Source: Piscinibacter sp.
Lineage (GTDB): Bacteria > Pseudomonadota > Gammaproteobacteria > Burkholderiales > Burkholderiaceae_C
NCBI GenBank assembly: GCA_017983795.1
Contig: JAGOAS010000003.1
Coordinates: 80,023 to 144,022, forward strand
Length of the DNA stretch: 64,000 nt
Direction of reading: 5' to 3'
Under the pieces are notes generated by a model, which made no database searches, was not told the origin of the DNA, and was given only the letters and a program-made list of their open reading frames with translations. Both the position numbers and the translations under genes were made by a program. This document shows, in pieces, positions 1 to 12,731 of the stretch. The number at the start of each line of letters is the position of its first letter. The first letter of the stretch is position 1.

Positions 1-631
1 GGAGCGCGCCGAGCAGCAGGCGCTGCTTGAGCATTGCCGCCGTACCGGCACCTGGATCATCGCCGATGAGGTCTACGAGCGGCTCTACTACCGCGAAGGT
101 GCTCGCTGTGCCCCGAGCTTCCTCGACATCGCCACGCCCGAGGATCGGCTGGTGGTGGTGCACAGCTTCTCCAAGAGCTTCCTGATGACCGGCTGGCGGC
201 TCGGCTGGATGGTTGCGCCGGCGGCGCTGATCGAGGCGATGGGCAAGCTGATCGAGTTCAACACATCCTGCGCGCCGGTGTTCGTGCAGCGCGGGGCCCT
301 GGCCGCGCTGGCGCGGGCCGACGAGTTCGTGCCCGGCCTGGTGGCGCGCATGAAGGCCTGCCGCGACACCCTGCTGCCGGCGCTGGCCGCGCTGCCGGGC
401 GTGTCGGTGGCGGTGCCGGACGGCGGCATGTACGCCTTCTTCCGCGTCCAGGGGCAGGACGATTCGCTCGCCTGCGCCAAGCGCCTGGTGGCCGAGGTCG
501 GCCTGGGCCTGGCGCCGGGCGCGGCCTTCGGCGCGGAGGCCGAGGGCTGGCTGCGCTGGTGCTTCGCCTCGCGGGACCCGGCGCGGCTGACGGACGGGGT
601 GGGGCGGCTGGCCCGCGCGCTGCGGCTATAA
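1..631 (+). CDS. Pyridoxal-phosphate aminotransferase, class I/II (5' end missing)
   Basis: C-terminal part of a fold-type I PLP aminotransferase; the start lies before the window and the reading frame begins at base 2. Visible landmarks are [12 protein letters not shown], which holds the Asp/Tyr that contact PLP, and [15 protein letters not shown], which holds the Schiff-base lysine (codon 173-175) and the conserved TGWRLGW segment. About 209 residues remain of a family usually near 390. The amino donor and acceptor cannot be told from this part; aspartate- or aromatic-type enzymes are equally possible. The stop codon overlaps a perfect TATAAT that probably serves rpsO. Confidence 0.88.
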   Translation, partial: ERAEQQALLEHCRRTGTWIIADEVYERLYYREGARCAPSFLDIATPEDRLVVVHSFSKSFLMTGWRLGWMVAPAALIEAMGKLIEFNTSCAPVFVQRGALAALARADEFVPGLVARMKACRDTLLPALAALPGVSVAVPDGGMYAFFRVQGQDDSLACAKRLVAEVGLGLAPGAAFGAEAEGWLRWCFASRDPARLTDGVGRLARALRL

Positions 632-632
632 T
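627..632 (+). promoter_or_regulatory. Candidate -10 box for rpsO
   Basis: A perfect TATAAT overlaps the aminotransferase stop codon and is followed by the GC-rich run CCGCCGG, as expected for promoters of translation genes. No good -35 hexamer is visible 16-18 bp upstream, so the call rests on the -10 box and its position before a long structured leader. Confidence 0.45.
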
Positions 633-680
633 CCGCCGGTTCTGCGCCCGAGCTCGGTGCGCAGACAGGCACGGCGCCGG

Positions 681-755
681 TCGGTTTCACCGGCGTCCGC
701 AAGTGAAACCGGAAACCGCGGCGGGGCACCAGCAAAGGGTGCGCGCTCGGTTTCC
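681..755 (+). promoter_or_regulatory. Structured rpsO leader with two hairpins
   Basis: CGGTTTCAC (682-690) pairs perfectly with GTGAAACCG (703-711). GGAAACCG (711-718) pairs with CGGTTTCC (748-755), which ends five bases before the ribosome-binding site GAGGAAA (761-767). The two hairpins abut. Because both arms share the core CGGTTTC/GAAACCG, an alternative long-range pairing of 706-711 with 748-753 is possible. S15 represses its own mRNA in several bacteria through leader structures that differ between phyla; assigning that role here is inference. Confidence 0.5.
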
Positions 756-773
756 CCACAGAGGAAACTCGAC

Positions 774-1037
774 ATGACCGCCATCAACAAGGCCGAGATC
801 GTCAAGGCCAACGCCCGCGGCGCCAACGACACCGGCTCCCCCGAAGTGCAGATCGCGCTGCTGACCGCGCGCATCAACGAACTCACCCCGCACTTCAAGA
901 CCCACCTGAAGGATCACCACGGCCGCCGCGGCCTGCTCAAGCTGGTCAACCAGCGCAAGAGCCTGCTGGCCTACCTGAAGGATCGCGACGCGGACCGCTA
1001 CACCGCGCTGATCGCCAAGCTGGGCCTGCGCAAGTAA
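774..1037 (+). CDS. rpsO: 30S ribosomal protein S15
   Basis: S15 is a primary 16S rRNA-binding protein of the small subunit platform. The 87-residue product starts [10 protein letters not shown] and carries the family segments [32 protein letters not shown] and [10 protein letters not shown]. The ATG at 774 has a good GAGGAAA ribosome-binding site seven bases upstream; longer in-frame extensions upstream are ignored because they run through the structured leader. It precedes pnp, the classic rpsO-pnp order. Length fits the family (88-89). Confidence 0.98.
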   Translation: MTAINKAEIVKANARGANDTGSPEVQIALLTARINELTPHFKTHLKDHHGRRGLLKLVNQRKSLLAYLKDRDADRYTALIAKLGLRK

Positions 1038-1055
1038 GGCCGCGTGTGAAGTGGC

Positions 1056-1088
1056 AGAGCCTGTCTGGAATCCGCCAGCACAGGCTCT
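1056..1088 (+). terminator. rpsO-pnp intergenic hairpin (terminator or processing site)
   Basis: AGAGCCTGT (1056-1064) plus CTGG (1065-1068) pair with CCAG (1075-1078) and ACAGGCTCT (1080-1088), with one bulged C at 1079 and a six-base loop. That makes 13 pairs, followed by TCGCATTTGG. In E. coli the same gap holds a partial terminator and an RNase III site; either use is possible here. No strong T-run follows. Confidence 0.6.
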
Positions 1089-1244
1089 TCGCATTTGGAG
1101 TCCGGCACCCCTCTTTGACGATGTGTCATTCCACCGACGTTGCGCCCGCCAGCGCCGCTGGAATGGCATCGCGCCAGGATGCCGAAGCTCCGGGACCCCG
1201 GCGGCCCCTGTAGAGCCGCCTGCCAACCAGGATTGGAGAACCCA

Positions 1245-3386
<2,142 letters not shown>

Positions 3387-3393
3387 TGGCCGC

Positions 3394-4380
3394 ATGAAGG
3401 CGATCGCGATCGTCCGCCCGGGTGCGCCCGAGGTGCTGCAGCTCACCGAGCGGCCCGATCCGGTGGCCGGCGCGGGTGAGCTGCTCATCCGCGTCACGGC
3501 CTCGGGTGTGAACCGCCCGGACGTGCTGCAGCGCAAGGGCGCCTATCCGCCGCCGGCGGGGGCTTCCGACCTGCCGGGCCTGGAGGTGGCGGGAACGATC
3601 GTCGGCGGCGATACCTCGGAGATGGCCGCGGCCGGCTTCAAGCCGGGCGACCGCGTCTGCGCGCTGGTCGCCGGCGGCGGCTACGCACAGCTGTGCGTGG
3701 CACCGGCCGCGCAATGCCTGCCGGCGCCCAACGGCCTCAGCGACGTCGAGGCGGCGAGCCTGCCCGAGACCTTCTTCACCGTCTGGTCGAACGTGTTCGA
3801 TCGCGCACGCCTGCAGCCCGGCGAGACGCTGCTGGTACAGGGCGGCACCAGCGGCATCGGCGTCACCGCGATCCAGCTCGCCAAGGCGGCCGGCGCGACA
3901 GTGATCGTCACCGCCGGCAGCGATCAGAAGTGCGCGGCGTGCATCGCGCTCGGCGCCGACCACGCGATCAACTACCGCACGCACGACTTCGCCGCCGAGG
4001 TGAAGCGCCTCACCGAAGGCAAGGGCGCCGACGTCATCCTCGACATGGTGGCGGGCGACTACGTCGCGCGCGAGGTGAACTGCCTGGCCGAGGACGGCCG
4101 CATCGTCATCATCGCGGTGCAGGGTGGCGTGCAGTCCGGCTTCGACGCCGGCCTCGTGCTGCGCCGTCGCCTGACGATCACCGGATCGACGCTGCGGCCG
4201 CGGCCGGTGGCCTTCAAGGCGCAGATCGCACGCGCGCTGCGCGAGAACGTCTGGCCCTGGATCGAGGCCGGGCGTGTGCGTCCGGTGATCTACAAGACCT
4301 TCGAGGCCGCGGACGCCGCGCAGGCGCACGCGCTGATGGAATCGAACCAGCACGTCGGCAAGATCGTGCTGGCCTGGTGA
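3394..4380 (+). CDS. NAD(P)H-quinone oxidoreductase, zinc-free MDR family (PIG3 type)
   Basis: Predicted NADPH:quinone reductase of the medium-chain dehydrogenase superfamily, 328 residues. The GroES-like N-terminal part has [18 protein letters not shown]; the Rossmann part has [20 protein letters not shown], the quinone-reductase form of the nucleotide-binding loop, and no structural zinc cysteine cluster. It starts seven bases after the pnp stop, so it is probably read through from pnp. The physiological acceptor cannot be told from sequence. Confidence 0.9.
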   Translation: MKAIAIVRPGAPEVLQLTERPDPVAGAGELLIRVTASGVNRPDVLQRKGAYPPPAGASDLPGLEVAGTIVGGDTSEMAAAGFKPGDRVCALVAGGGYAQLCVAPAAQCLPAPNGLSDVEAASLPETFFTVWSNVFDRARLQPGETLLVQGGTSGIGVTAIQLAKAAGATVIVTAGSDQKCAACIALGADHAINYRTHDFAAEVKRLTEGKGADVILDMVAGDYVAREVNCLAEDGRIVIIAVQGGVQSGFDAGLVLRRRLTITGSTLRPRPVAFKAQIARALRENVWPWIEAGRVRPVIYKTFEAADAAQAHALMESNQHVGKIVLAW

Positions 4381-4400
4381 ACACGCAAGAAAGAGCAGCC

Positions 4401-5144
<744 letters not shown>

Positions 5145-5180
5145 CGGCCCGCGGCGCTCGAATCCTCGGAGTCCACACGA

Positions 5181-5576
5181 ATGAATTTCCTGCACAACCT
5201 GCTGGTCGCTCTCCAGATCATCGCGGCGCTGGTGATGATCGGCCTCGTGCTGGTGCAGCACGGCAAGGGCGCCGACATGGGCGCGTCCTTCGGCAGCGGC
5301 GCCTCGGGCAGCCTGTTCGGCGCCACCGGCAGCGCGAACTTCCTGTCGCGCTCCACCGCGGTGTGCGCGACGGTCTTCTTCGCCGCCACGCTGGCGCTGG
5401 CCTTCTTCGCCAACGACCGCGGCGTGCGTCCGGCGGGCGGCACGAGCGTGCTCGAGTCGGTGCCCGCCGCTGCTGCGCCGGCGAGTGCGGCGAGCGCGCC
5501 GGCAGCCGCCGCTTCCGCATCGATCGCTCCTGCCGCCGCCGCATCGACGGGCGCGGGCGCCGTGCCCTCGAAGTGA
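5181..5576 (+). CDS. secG: Preprotein translocase subunit SecG
   Basis: Small subunit of the SecYEG channel in the inner membrane. Two hydrophobic segments (about residues 3-23 and 55-74) flank the conserved VLVQHGKGADMGASFGSGAS turn. The last 50 or so residues form an Ala/Pro/Ser-rich, low-complexity tail ending GAVPSK, as often seen in Burkholderiales. CGGAG sits upstream of the ATG. It is the last gene before the tRNA-Leu/nuo unit. Confidence 0.95.
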   Translation: MNFLHNLLVALQIIAALVMIGLVLVQHGKGADMGASFGSGASGSLFGATGSANFLSRSTAVCATVFFAATLALAFFANDRGVRPAGGTSVLESVPAAAAPASAASAPAAAASASIAPAAAASTGAGAVPSK

Positions 5577-5589
5577 TGCATCGCGGCGT

Positions 5590-5609
5590 GCGCAGTGTCG
5601 ACACTGCGC
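5590..5609. repeat. Perfect 20-bp palindrome after secG
   Basis: GCGCAGTGTCGACACTGCGC reads the same on both strands and lies 13 bases past the secG stop. No T-run follows, so it is not a standard terminator. It could be a stem in the secG 3' end or a site for a dimeric regulator about 60 bp upstream of the tRNA-Leu -10 box. Confidence 0.6.
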
Positions 5610-5668
5610 TAACGCAAAGCACGCTGTTGCACCGCGGCGAAAACGGGGGTTAACGCGGGGAAACGGGT

Positions 5669-5674
5669 TAGAAT
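5669..5674 (+). promoter_or_regulatory. Candidate -10 box for tRNA-Leu and nuo
   Basis: TAGAAT followed by the GC-rich stretch GCGCGG, a discriminator type usual for stable-RNA promoters. It lies 56 bases before the tRNA. No clear -35 hexamer at 16-18 bp. Confidence 0.4.
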
Positions 5675-5730
5675 GCGCGGCTGTCCGGTAAGCCATTCCT
5701 CATGCAAACCGGCGCATCCGTGAGTACACG

Positions 5731-5815
5731 GCCGACGTGGTGAAATTGGTAGACACGCTATCTTGAGGGGGTAGTGGCGAAAGCTGTGCGAGTTCGAGTC
5801 TCGCCGTCGGCACCA
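5731..5815 (+). tRNA. tRNA-Leu (anticodon GAG)
   Basis: The acceptor arms GCCGACG (5731-5737) and CGTCGGC (5805-5811) pair completely and are followed by A and an encoded CCA (5813-5815). The anticodon stem CTATC/GGTAG encloses the loop TTGAGGG, giving anticodon GAG, which reads CUC and CUU. A long variable arm and the T-loop GTTCGAGTC fit a class II leucine tRNA. It ends 14 bases before the nuoA ATG. Confidence 0.97.
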
Positions 5816-5829
5816 GACACTTGCCGCCC

Positions 5830-6189
5830 ATGAATCTGGAAGCCTACCTCCCCGTCATCCTCTTCATCCTGGTAGGCGTGGCGGTCGGAGTGGCCCCCCA
5901 GGTCATCGGCTTCCTGCTCGGGCCGCGCCGGCCCGACAGCGCCAAGAACTCCCCCTACGAATGCGGCTTCGAGGCCTTCGAAGACGCGCGCATGAAGTTC
6001 GACGTGCGCTACTACCTCGTCGCGATCCTCTTCATTCTCTTCGATCTCGAGATCGCGTTCCTCTTCCCCTGGGCCGTGTCGCTGCATGAAATCGGCGCGT
6101 CAGGCTTCTGGGCCATGATGATCTTCCTCGGCATCCTCGTCGTCGGCTTCGCTTACGAGTGGAAAAAGGGCGCCCTGGACTGGGAATGA
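5830..6189 (+). CDS. nuoA: NADH-quinone oxidoreductase subunit A
   Basis: Membrane subunit of respiratory complex I. The 119 residues contain three hydrophobic helices and the conserved loop [23 protein letters not shown] pattern (Cys-containing loop near residues 40-60). The ATG at 5830 gives [16 protein letters not shown], the usual start; a TTG nine bases upstream is in frame but unlikely. There is no clear Shine-Dalgarno, and the leader is only the 14 bases left after the tRNA. First gene of an uninterrupted nuoA-N operon. Confidence 0.96.
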   Translation: MNLEAYLPVILFILVGVAVGVAPQVIGFLLGPRRPDSAKNSPYECGFEAFEDARMKFDVRYYLVAILFILFDLEIAFLFPWAVSLHEIGASGFWAMMIFLGILVVGFAYEWKKGALDWE

Positions 6190-6204
6190 GCTGAGAGCAC
6201 CGAC

Positions 6205-6681
6205 ATGGGCATCGAAGGCGTACTCAAGGAAGGCTTCGTCACGACGAGCCTGGACGCGGTCATCAACTGGTCCAAGACCGGCTCGCTGTGGCCGATGACC
6301 TTCGGGCTGGCGTGCTGCGCGGTGGAGATGATGCACGCCGGCGCGGCGCGCTACGACATCGACCGCTTCGGCATGCTGTTCCGCCCCAGCCCGCGGCAGA
6401 GCGACCTGATGATCGTCGCCGGCACGCTGTGCAACAAGATGGCGCCGGCGCTGCGCAAGGTCTACGACCAGATGGCCGAGCCGCGCTGGGTGCTCTCGAT
6501 GGGCTCCTGCGCCAACGGCGGCGGCTACTACCACTACAGCTACTCGGTGGTGCGCGGCTGCGATCGCATCGTGCCGGTCGACGTCTACGTGCCGGGTTGC
6601 CCGCCGACCGCCGAGGCGCTGCTCTACGGGGTGCTGCAACTGCAGGCCAAGATCCGCCGCGAGAACACCATCGCTCGATAA
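6205..6681 (+). CDS. nuoB: NADH-quinone oxidoreductase subunit B
   Basis: Peripheral-arm subunit that holds the terminal [4Fe-4S] cluster N2, which passes electrons to quinone. The 158-residue protein shows the tandem cysteines in [10 protein letters not shown] and further ligands in [10 protein letters not shown] and [14 protein letters not shown]. Length and motifs match the Burkholderiales form. It lies 15 bases after nuoA. Confidence 0.98.
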   Translation: MGIEGVLKEGFVTTSLDAVINWSKTGSLWPMTFGLACCAVEMMHAGAARYDIDRFGMLFRPSPRQSDLMIVAGTLCNKMAPALRKVYDQMAEPRWVLSMGSCANGGGYYHYSYSVVRGCDRIVPVDVYVPGCPPTAEALLYGVLQLQAKIRRENTIAR

Positions 6682-6691
6682 GAACAAGACC

Positions 6692-7288
6692 ATGAGCAAA
6701 CTCGACACGCTCCAGGCGGCCCTGGAATCGGCGCTCGGCGCGCGCATCGACAAGCTGGTGCGCGACCGCGGCGAGATCACCATCACGGTCTCGGCGATCA
6801 ACTACATCGAGGCGGCGCGCACGCTGCGCGACCACCCCGAGCTGAAGTTCGAGCAGCTGATCGACCTGTGCGGCGTCGACTACTCGGGCTGGAAGGACCA
6901 GCCCTGGGAAGGCCCGCGCTTCTGCGCCGTCTCGCAGCTGCTGTCGGTGGCGAAGAACTGGCGCGTGCGCCTGAAGGTGTTCGCGCCCGACGACGACGTG
7001 CCGGTGGTGAAGTCGCTGTGCGAGGTGTGGAGCTCGGCCAACTGGTTCGAGCGCGAGGCCTTCGACCTGTACGGCATCGTCTTCGACGGCCACCTCGACC
7101 TGCGCCGCATCCTCACCGACTACGGCTTCATCGGGCATCCCTTCCGCAAGGACTTCCCGACCAGCGGCCACGTCGAGATGCGCTACGACGAGCAGACGCG
7201 GCGCGTGGTCTACCAGCCGGTGACGATCGAGCCGCGCGAGATCACGCCGCGCATCATCCGCGAAGACAACTACGGCGGGTTGCACTGA
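6692..7288 (+). CDS. nuoC: NADH-quinone oxidoreductase subunit C
   Basis: 30-kDa-type peripheral subunit of complex I, 198 residues, separate from NuoD (the two are fused in E. coli). The family signature [20 protein letters not shown] and the segment GHPFRKDFP are present. It lies 10 bases after nuoB and 3 bases before nuoD. Confidence 0.97.
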   Translation: MSKLDTLQAALESALGARIDKLVRDRGEITITVSAINYIEAARTLRDHPELKFEQLIDLCGVDYSGWKDQPWEGPRFCAVSQLLSVAKNWRVRLKVFAPDDDVPVVKSLCEVWSSANWFEREAFDLYGIVFDGHLDLRRILTDYGFIGHPFRKDFPTSGHVEMRYDEQTRRVVYQPVTIEPREITPRIIREDNYGGLH

Positions 7289-7291
7289 GCC

Positions 7292-8545
7292 ATGGCCGAG
7301 ATCAAGAACTACACCCTGAACTTCGGCCCGCAGCACCCGGCTGCGCACGGCGTGCTGCGCCTCGTGCTCGAGCTCGACGGCGAGGTGATCCAGCGCGCCG
7401 ACCCGCACGTCGGCCTGCTGCACCGCGCCACCGAGAAGCTGGCCGAGAGCAAGACCTTCATCCAGTCGCTGCCCTACATGGACCGTCTCGACTACGTGTC
7501 CATGATGTGCAACGAGCACGCCTACTGCCTGGCGATCGAGAAGCTGCTGGGCATCGAAGTGCCCGAGCGCGCGCAGTACATCCGCGTGATGTTCAGCGAG
7601 ATCACGCGGCTGCTGAACCACCTGCTCTGGCTCGGCTGCCACGGCCTGGACTGCGGTGCGATGAACATCTTCATCTACTGCTTCCGCGAGCGCGAAGACC
7701 TGTTCGACATGTACGAGGCGGCCTCGGGCGCGCGCATGCACGCGGCCTACTTCCGCCCGGGCGGCGTCTACCGCGACCTGCCGGAGACGATGCCGCAGCA
7801 CCAGGCGTCGAAGATCCGCAACGCGAAGGCGATCGCGCGCCTGAACGAGAACCGCCAGGGTTCGCTGCTCGACTTCATCGATGACTTCGTCGCGCGCTTC
7901 CCCAGGTACGTCGACGAGTACGAGACGCTGCTCACCGACAACCGCATCTGGAAGCAGCGCACGGTGGGCATCGGCGTGGTGTCGCCCGAGCGCGCGCTCA
8001 ACCTCGGCTTCACCGGCGCGATGCTGCGCGGCTCGGGCATCGAGTGGGACCTGCGCAAGAACCAGCCCTACGACGTCTACGCCAAGATGGACTTCGACGT
8101 GCCGGTGGGCGTCAACGGCGACACGTATGACCGCTACCTGGTGCGCATCGAGGAGATGCGCCAGAGCAACCGCATCATCAAGCAGTGCGTCGACTGGCTG
8201 CGCGCCAACCCCGGGCCGGTGATCACCGACAACCACAAGGTGGCGCCGCCCTCGCGCGTGGACATGAAGACCAGCATGGAAGAGCTGATCCACCACTTCA
8301 AGCTCTTCACCGAAGGCTTCCACGTGCCCGAGGGCGAAGCCTACGCGGCGGTCGAGCACCCGAAGGGCGAGTTCGGCATCTACCTGGTGAGCGACGGCGC
8401 CAACAAGCCGTACCGCATGAAGATCCGCGCCCCCGGTTTCGCGCACCTCTCCGCGATGGACGAGATGACGCGCGGCCACATGATCGCCGACGCCGTCGCG
8501 GTGATCGGCACCATGGACATCGTGTTCGGCGAGATCGACCGGTAA
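7292..8545 (+). CDS. nuoD: NADH-quinone oxidoreductase subunit D
   Basis: 49-kDa subunit that forms the quinone-binding cavity with NuoB. The 417 residues begin with the family N-terminus and show [34 protein letters not shown] and the C-terminal [10 protein letters not shown]. Full length for an unfused NuoD. Confidence 0.98.
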   Translation: MAEIKNYTLNFGPQHPAAHGVLRLVLELDGEVIQRADPHVGLLHRATEKLAESKTFIQSLPYMDRLDYVSMMCNEHAYCLAIEKLLGIEVPERAQYIRVMFSEITRLLNHLLWLGCHGLDCGAMNIFIYCFREREDLFDMYEAASGARMHAAYFRPGGVYRDLPETMPQHQASKIRNAKAIARLNENRQGSLLDFIDDFVARFPRYVDEYETLLTDNRIWKQRTVGIGVVSPERALNLGFTGAMLRGSGIEWDLRKNQPYDVYAKMDFDVPVGVNGDTYDRYLVRIEEMRQSNRIIKQCVDWLRANPGPVITDNHKVAPPSRVDMKTSMEELIHHFKLFTEGFHVPEGEAYAAVEHPKGEFGIYLVSDGANKPYRMKIRAPGFAHLSAMDEMTRGHMIADAVAVIGTMDIVFGEIDR

Positions 8546-8553
8546 GAAGAACG

Positions 8554-9036
8554 ATGAACTTCTCCGAAGCCACCCTGGCGCGCTTCGCGCGCGAAGTCGC
8601 CAAGTACCCCGCCGACCAGAAGCAGTCGGCGGTGATGGCCTGCCTGGCCATCGTGCAGCAGGAACAAGGCTACGTCTCGGCCGAGAGCGAGAAGGCGCTG
8701 GCCGACTACCTCGGCATGCCGGCCATCGCCGTGCACGAGGTGACGACCTTCTACAACATGTACAACCAGCAGCCGGTCGGCAAGTTCAAGCTGAACGTCT
8801 GCACCAACCTGCCGTGCCAGCTGCGCGGCGGGCAGAAGGCGCTGGAGCAGGTCTGCAGCGCGCTCGGCGTGGAAGACGGCGGCACCAGCGCCGACGGCCG
8901 CTTCACCGTGCAGCACTGCGAGTGCCTGGGCGCCTGCGCCGACGCGCCGGTGCTGCTGGTCAACGACCGCCAGATGTGCAGCTACATGAGCACCGAGCGG
9001 CTCGACGAGCTGCTCGCCACCTTGCGCAAGGCCTGA
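8554..9036 (+). CDS. nuoE: NADH-quinone oxidoreductase subunit E
   Basis: 24-kDa subunit of the NADH-oxidising module, carrying the [2Fe-2S] cluster N1a. Ligand cysteines are visible in VCTNLPCQLRGG and HCECLGACADAPVLLVN. The ATG at 8554 gives MNFSEATLARFAREVAKYP (160 residues); the longer in-frame reading through nuoD is not used. Confidence 0.97.
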   Translation: MNFSEATLARFAREVAKYPADQKQSAVMACLAIVQQEQGYVSAESEKALADYLGMPAIAVHEVTTFYNMYNQQPVGKFKLNVCTNLPCQLRGGQKALEQVCSALGVEDGGTSADGRFTVQHCECLGACADAPVLLVNDRQMCSYMSTERLDELLATLRKA

Positions 9037-9039
9037 GCC

Positions 9040-10383
9040 ATGGTCGACCTTTCCAAGTTCCAGTCCACCGGCGCCGAGACCTGCTTCCACGGTCGCCATA
9101 TCGGCGCGCAGATCTACGCCGACCTGAACGGCCGCAACTGGGGCCTGAAGGACTACGAGGCGCGCGGCGGCTACCAGGCGCTGCGCAAGATCCTGGGCAA
9201 GGATGGCGGCGCGGGCATGACGCCCGACCAGGTCATCGCCGAGGTCAAGCTCTCCGGCCTGCGCGGCCGTGGCGGCGCCGGCTTCCCGAGCGGCCTGAAG
9301 TGGAGCTTCATGCCGCGCGCCTTCCCGGGGCCGAAGTACCTGGTCTGCAATTCGGACGAAGGCGAGCCGGGCACCTGCAAGGACCGCGACATCCTCATGT
9401 ACAACCCGCACATCGTCATCGAAGGCATGGCGATCGCGGCGTACGCGATGGGCATCGCGACCGGCTACAACTACATCCACGGCGAGATCTTCGAGGTCTA
9501 CGAGCGCTTCGAGGCGGCCCTGGAAGAAGCCCGCGCCGCCGGCTACCTCGGCGACGCCATCATGGGCTCGGGCTTCAGTTTCCAGCTGCACGCGGCGCAC
9601 GGCTTCGGCGCCTACATCTGCGGCGAAGAAACCGCGCTGCTCGAATCGCTGGAAGGCAAGAAGGGCCAGCCGCGCTACAAGCCGCCGTTCCCGGCCAGCT
9701 TCGGCCTGTACGGCAAGCCGACCACCATCAACAACACCGAGACCTTCGGTGCGGTGCCCTGGATCATCCGCAACGGCGGCCAGGCCTACCTCGAGGTCGG
9801 CAAGCCCAACAACGGCGGCACCAAGATCTTCTCGGTGTCGGGCGACGTCGAGAAGCCCGGCAACTTCGAGGTGCCGATGGGCACGCCCTTCGCCAAGCTG
9901 CTCGAACTCGCCGGCGGCGTGCGCAAGGGCCGCACGCTCAAGGCGGTGATCCCGGGCGGCTCGTCGTCGCCGGTGCTGCCGGCCTCCATCATGATGGAGT
10001 GCACGATGGACTACGACAGCATCGCCAAGGCCGGCTCGATGCTGGGCTCGGGCGCGGTGATCGTGATGGACGACACCCGCTGCATGGTCGAGTCGCTGCT
10101 GCGCCTGTCGTACTTCTACATGCACGAGAGCTGCGGCCAGTGCACGCCCTGCCGCGAAGGCACGGGCTGGATGTGGCGCGTGATCGAGCGCATCGCGCAC
10201 GGCCAGGGCCGCAAGGAGGACATCGACCTGCTCAACTCGGTGGCCGACAACATCCAGGGCCGCACCATCTGCGCGCTCGGCGACGCCGCGGCGATGCCGG
10301 TGCGGGCGATGATCAAGCACTTCCGCGATGAGTTCATCCATCTCATCGAGCACAAGACCCGCAAGGTCGCCGTGAGCGCCTGA
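9040..10383 (+). CDS. nuoF: NADH-quinone oxidoreductase subunit F
   Basis: 51-kDa subunit that binds NADH and FMN and holds cluster N3. It shows the glycine-rich FMN/NADH loops [16 protein letters not shown] and [28 protein letters not shown], and the [4Fe-4S] ligands [14 protein letters not shown] near residue 365. 447 residues, 3 bases after nuoE. Confidence 0.98.
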   Translation: MVDLSKFQSTGAETCFHGRHIGAQIYADLNGRNWGLKDYEARGGYQALRKILGKDGGAGMTPDQVIAEVKLSGLRGRGGAGFPSGLKWSFMPRAFPGPKYLVCNSDEGEPGTCKDRDILMYNPHIVIEGMAIAAYAMGIATGYNYIHGEIFEVYERFEAALEEARAAGYLGDAIMGSGFSFQLHAAHGFGAYICGEETALLESLEGKKGQPRYKPPFPASFGLYGKPTTINNTETFGAVPWIIRNGGQAYLEVGKPNNGGTKIFSVSGDVEKPGNFEVPMGTPFAKLLELAGGVRKGRTLKAVIPGGSSSPVLPASIMMECTMDYDSIAKAGSMLGSGAVIVMDDTRCMVESLLRLSYFYMHESCGQCTPCREGTGWMWRVIERIAHGQGRKEDIDLLNSVADNIQGRTICALGDAAAMPVRAMIKHFRDEFIHLIEHKTRKVAVSA

Positions 10384-10398
10384 AGGAGCGGGGACACC

Positions 10399-12723
10399 AT
10401 GATCGAAATCGAACTCGACGGCAAGAAGGTCTCGGTGGCCGAGGGCAGCATGGTCATGCATGCGGCCGAGGCGGCAGGCACCTTCATCCCCCACTTCTGC
10501 TACCACAAGAAGCTCTCCATCGCGGCCAACTGCCGCATGTGCCTGGTCGACGTGGAGAAGGCGCCCAAGCCGATGCCGGCCTGTGCCACGCCCGTCACGC
10601 AGGGCATGATCGTCCGCACCAAGAGCGAGAAGGCGATCAAGGCCCAGCAGTCGGTGATGGAGTTCCTGCTCATCAACCACCCGCTGGACTGCCCGATCTG
10701 CGACCAGGGCGGCGAATGCCAGCTGCAGGATCTGGCCGTCGGCTACGGCGCCTCGGCCTCGCGCTACACCGAAGAGAAGCGCGTCGTCTTCCACAAGAAC
10801 GTCGGCCCGCTGATCTCGATGCAGGAGATGAGCCGTTGCATCCACTGCACGCGCTGCGTGCGCTTCGGCCAGGAAGTGGCCGGGGTGATGGAGCTCGGCA
10901 TGATCCACCGCGGCGAACACTCCGAGATCACCACGGTGATCGGCGAGACGGTCGACTCCGAGCTGTCGGGCAACATGATCGACCTGTGCCCGGTCGGCGC
11001 GCTCACGAGCAAGCCGTTCCGCTACAGCGCCCGCACCTGGGAGCTGTCGCGCCGCAAGAGCGTCAGCCCGCACGACAGCACCGGCGCCAACCTGATCGTG
11101 CAGGTCAAGGCCAATCAGGTGATGCGCGTCGTTCCGCTCGAGAACGAGGACGTCAACGAGTGCTGGATCGCCGACCGCGACCGCTTCTCCTACGAGGCGC
11201 TGAACGGCGCCGAGCGCCTGACCGCGCCCATGATCAAGCAGGACGGCCAGTGGAAGACCGTCGGCTGGACCGCCGCGCTCGAATACGTGGTGCGCAGCCT
11301 CACGCACATCAAGATCGAGCACGGCCCGGCGGCCATCGGCGCGCTAGTTTCCGCGCACGCCACGGCCGAAGAACTGCACCTGCTGGCCAAGCTGGTGCGT
11401 GGCCTGGGCAGCGAGAACATCGACCACCGCCTGCGGCACGCCGACTTCGCCAACGCCGCGCCGGCCGGCAAGGCGCGCTGGCTGGGCCTGCCCATCGCCG
11501 CGCTGACGACTCTGCAGCGCGTGCTGGTGGTGGGCTCCTTCCTGCGCAAGGATCACCCGCTGTTCGCCCAGCGCATCCGCCAGGCGGCGCGCAAGGGCGC
11601 GCAGGTGCACAGCCTGCACGCGCTGGCCGACGACTGGCTGATGCCCATGGGCACGCGCCTCGTTGCCGCGCCTTCGGCCTGGGTTCAGTCGCTGGCCGAC
11701 ATCGCCGCGGCCGTCGCCGCTGCCAAGGGCGTGAGCGCGCCGGCGGCGGGCAACCCCGGCGCCGAGGCCAAGGCCATCGCCGAATCGCTGCTGTCGGGCG
11801 AGCGCAAGGCCGTGCTGCTCGGCAACGCTGCCGCGCAGCACCCGCAGGCCGGCGCGCTGCTCGCGCTGGCGAACTGGATCGCCGCGCAGACCGGCGCTTC
11901 GGTGGGCTACCTCACGGAAGCCGCCAACACGGTGGGCGCGCAGCTCGCCCAGGCCCAGCCGGGCGCGGGCGGCCTGAACGCCGGCCAGATGCTCGGCAAG
12001 GGCGGTCTGAAGGCGGCGCTGCTGCTCGACGTCGAGCCGACGCTGGACGCCGCCGACCCGGCCGCCGCCAAGGCGGCGCTGGAGCAGGCCGAGACGGTCA
12101 TTGCGCTGACGGCCTTCAAGACCGCCGCGCTCGACGTGGCCGACGTGCTGCTGCCCGTCTCGCCCTTCACCGAGACCTCGGGCACCTTCGTCAATGCTGA
12201 AGGGCGCGCGCAGAGCTTCGTCGGCGTCGTCAAGCCGCTGGGCGAGACGCGCCCGGCCTGGAAGGTGCTGCGCGTGCTGGGCAACATGCTCTCGCTGCCG
12301 GGCTTCGACTTCGAGACCTCGGAAGACGTGCGCGCCGAAGCGCTGGGTGACGGCAACACGCTGGCCGCCCGCCTGGACAACGGCTCGAGCGCAGCGATCG
12401 CCGCGCCGGCCGCCCCCGCCGGCCTGCAGCGCATCGCCGATGTGCCGATCTACAGCGCCGATTCGCTGGTGCGCCGCGCCGCCGCGCTGCAGAAGACTGC
12501 CGACGCCCGTGCGCCGCAGGCCAGCCTGCCGGCCGCGCTGTGGCAGCAGCTGGGCCTCGCCGCGGGCAGCCGCGTGCGCGTGAGCCAGGGCGGCGCCAGC
12601 GCCGTGCTGGGCGCGAAGCTCGATGCCACGCTGGCAGCCGGCACCGTGCGCGTGCCGGCCGGCCACGCCGATACCGCCACCCTCGGCGCCGCCTTCGGCG
12701 CCGTCACGGTCGAGAAAGCCTGA
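10399..12723 (+). CDS. nuoG: NADH-quinone oxidoreductase subunit G
   Basis: 75-kDa iron-sulfur subunit, 774 residues. N-terminal ferredoxin-like [2Fe-2S] ligands lie in [20 protein letters not shown] and PACATPV; further clusters are ligated by [24 protein letters not shown] and the [16 protein letters not shown] stretch. The rest is a molybdopterin-oxidoreductase-like domain without catalytic function in this family. The C-terminal third is Ala-rich, as in other Burkholderiales NuoG proteins. Confidence 0.97.
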   Translation: MIEIELDGKKVSVAEGSMVMHAAEAAGTFIPHFCYHKKLSIAANCRMCLVDVEKAPKPMPACATPVTQGMIVRTKSEKAIKAQQSVMEFLLINHPLDCPICDQGGECQLQDLAVGYGASASRYTEEKRVVFHKNVGPLISMQEMSRCIHCTRCVRFGQEVAGVMELGMIHRGEHSEITTVIGETVDSELSGNMIDLCPVGALTSKPFRYSARTWELSRRKSVSPHDSTGANLIVQVKANQVMRVVPLENEDVNECWIADRDRFSYEALNGAERLTAPMIKQDGQWKTVGWTAALEYVVRSLTHIKIEHGPAAIGALVSAHATAEELHLLAKLVRGLGSENIDHRLRHADFANAAPAGKARWLGLPIAALTTLQRVLVVGSFLRKDHPLFAQRIRQAARKGAQVHSLHALADDWLMPMGTRLVAAPSAWVQSLADIAAAVAAAKGVSAPAAGNPGAEAKAIAESLLSGERKAVLLGNAAAQHPQAGALLALANWIAAQTGASVGYLTEAANTVGAQLAQAQPGAGGLNAGQMLGKGGLKAALLLDVEPTLDAADPAAAKAALEQAETVIALTAFKTAALDVADVLLPVSPFTETSGTFVNAEGRAQSFVGVVKPLGETRPAWKVLRVLGNMLSLPGFDFETSEDVRAEALGDGNTLAARLDNGSSAAIAAPAAPAGLQRIADVPIYSADSLVRRAAALQKTADARAPQASLPAALWQQLGLAAGSRVRVSQGGASAVLGAKLDATLAAGTVRVPAGHADTATLGAAFGAVTVEKA

Positions 12724-12731
12724 GGCGCACC

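Noticed and set aside
5821..5829. TTG at 5821 as nuoA start
   Set aside because: It would add only MPP, has no better ribosome-binding site, and ATG 5830 matches related NuoA proteins.
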